This document shows positions 6,305-6,329 of a stretch of DNA of 6,329 nucleotides, piece after piece. The stretch's first letter is position 1; each line of letters opens with the position of its first letter. Under the pieces are notes generated by a model that was given only the letters and a program-made list of their open reading frames with translations, did no database searches and was not told the DNA's origin. The translations under genes and the position numbers were made by a program. The stretch is from Bacteriovoracaceae bacterium UBA4097 (lineage in GTDB: Bacteria > Bdellovibrionota > Bacteriovoracia > Bacteriovoracales > Bacteriovoracaceae): assembly GCA_002381765.1 (NCBI GenBank), contig DFXX01000017.1, positions 1 through 6,329 on the forward strand, given 5' to 3'.

Positions 6305-6329
6305 AACTGCTACTGATTGCCTGCCTCTT
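6301..6329 (+). CDS. Start of an exported or membrane protein gene (cut by the window end)
   Basis: Only nine full codons are visible: Met-Lys followed by a hydrophobic run (LLLIACL). This looks like the start of a signal peptide; L-I-A-C resembles a lipobox but comes unusually early, so lipoprotein status is doubtful. The ATG overlaps the alaS stop as ATGA, which points to translational coupling in one transcript. The product cannot be named from this length. Confidence 0.6.

Noticed and set aside
1..6329. CRISPR array, tRNA/rRNA gene, insertion sequence or attachment site
   Set aside because: No regularly spaced repeats, cloverleaf-like segments, transposase motifs or terminal repeats were seen in either strand.

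Overview
This is a conserved housekeeping segment of a Gram-negative chromosome with roughly 40-45% GC by eye. The pgpA-recA-recX-...-alaS layout, the many secreted or membrane-anchored hypothetical proteins, and the codon and protein style suggest a deltaproteobacterial or Bdellovibrionota lineage, perhaps Bacteriovorax-like. That placement is inference; only a RecA or AlaS phylogeny would settle it.

Layout, left to right. Positions 3-113 carry the last 36 codons of a plus-strand phosphatidylglycerophosphatase A gene (pgpA). About 160 bases of recA leader follow. recA runs from 275 to 1399 and ends at a strong UUCG-loop terminator. recX (1449-1928) begins with TTG just beyond that terminator, so it is probably expressed by partial read-through. 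Its 3' end overlaps, tail to tail, a minus-strand gene (1906-2655) for a cysteine-rich exported protein of unknown function. A 198-base divergent intergenic region (2656-2853) separates that gene from a plus-strand gene (2854-3585) for an unknown protein with one N-terminal membrane anchor. A 106-base leader precedes alaS (3692-6304), a full-length alanyl-tRNA synthetase with intact catalytic and editing motifs. alaS overlaps by ATGA the start of a further gene (6301 to the window end) whose first residues look like an export signal.

How the genes work together. RecA and its modulator RecX form the recombination and repair pair. AlaS charges and proofreads tRNA-Ala. PgpA belongs to phospholipid synthesis. 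The two hypothetical genes in the middle are the only accessory-looking part. The minus-strand protein shows a strand-His / strand-Cys pattern that may be a diverged clan CD (caspase/gingipain-like) fold, which is the most speculative and most interesting signal here. No mobile element, CRISPR array, tRNA or rRNA was seen. I do not see clear evidence of a new multi-gene system in this window.
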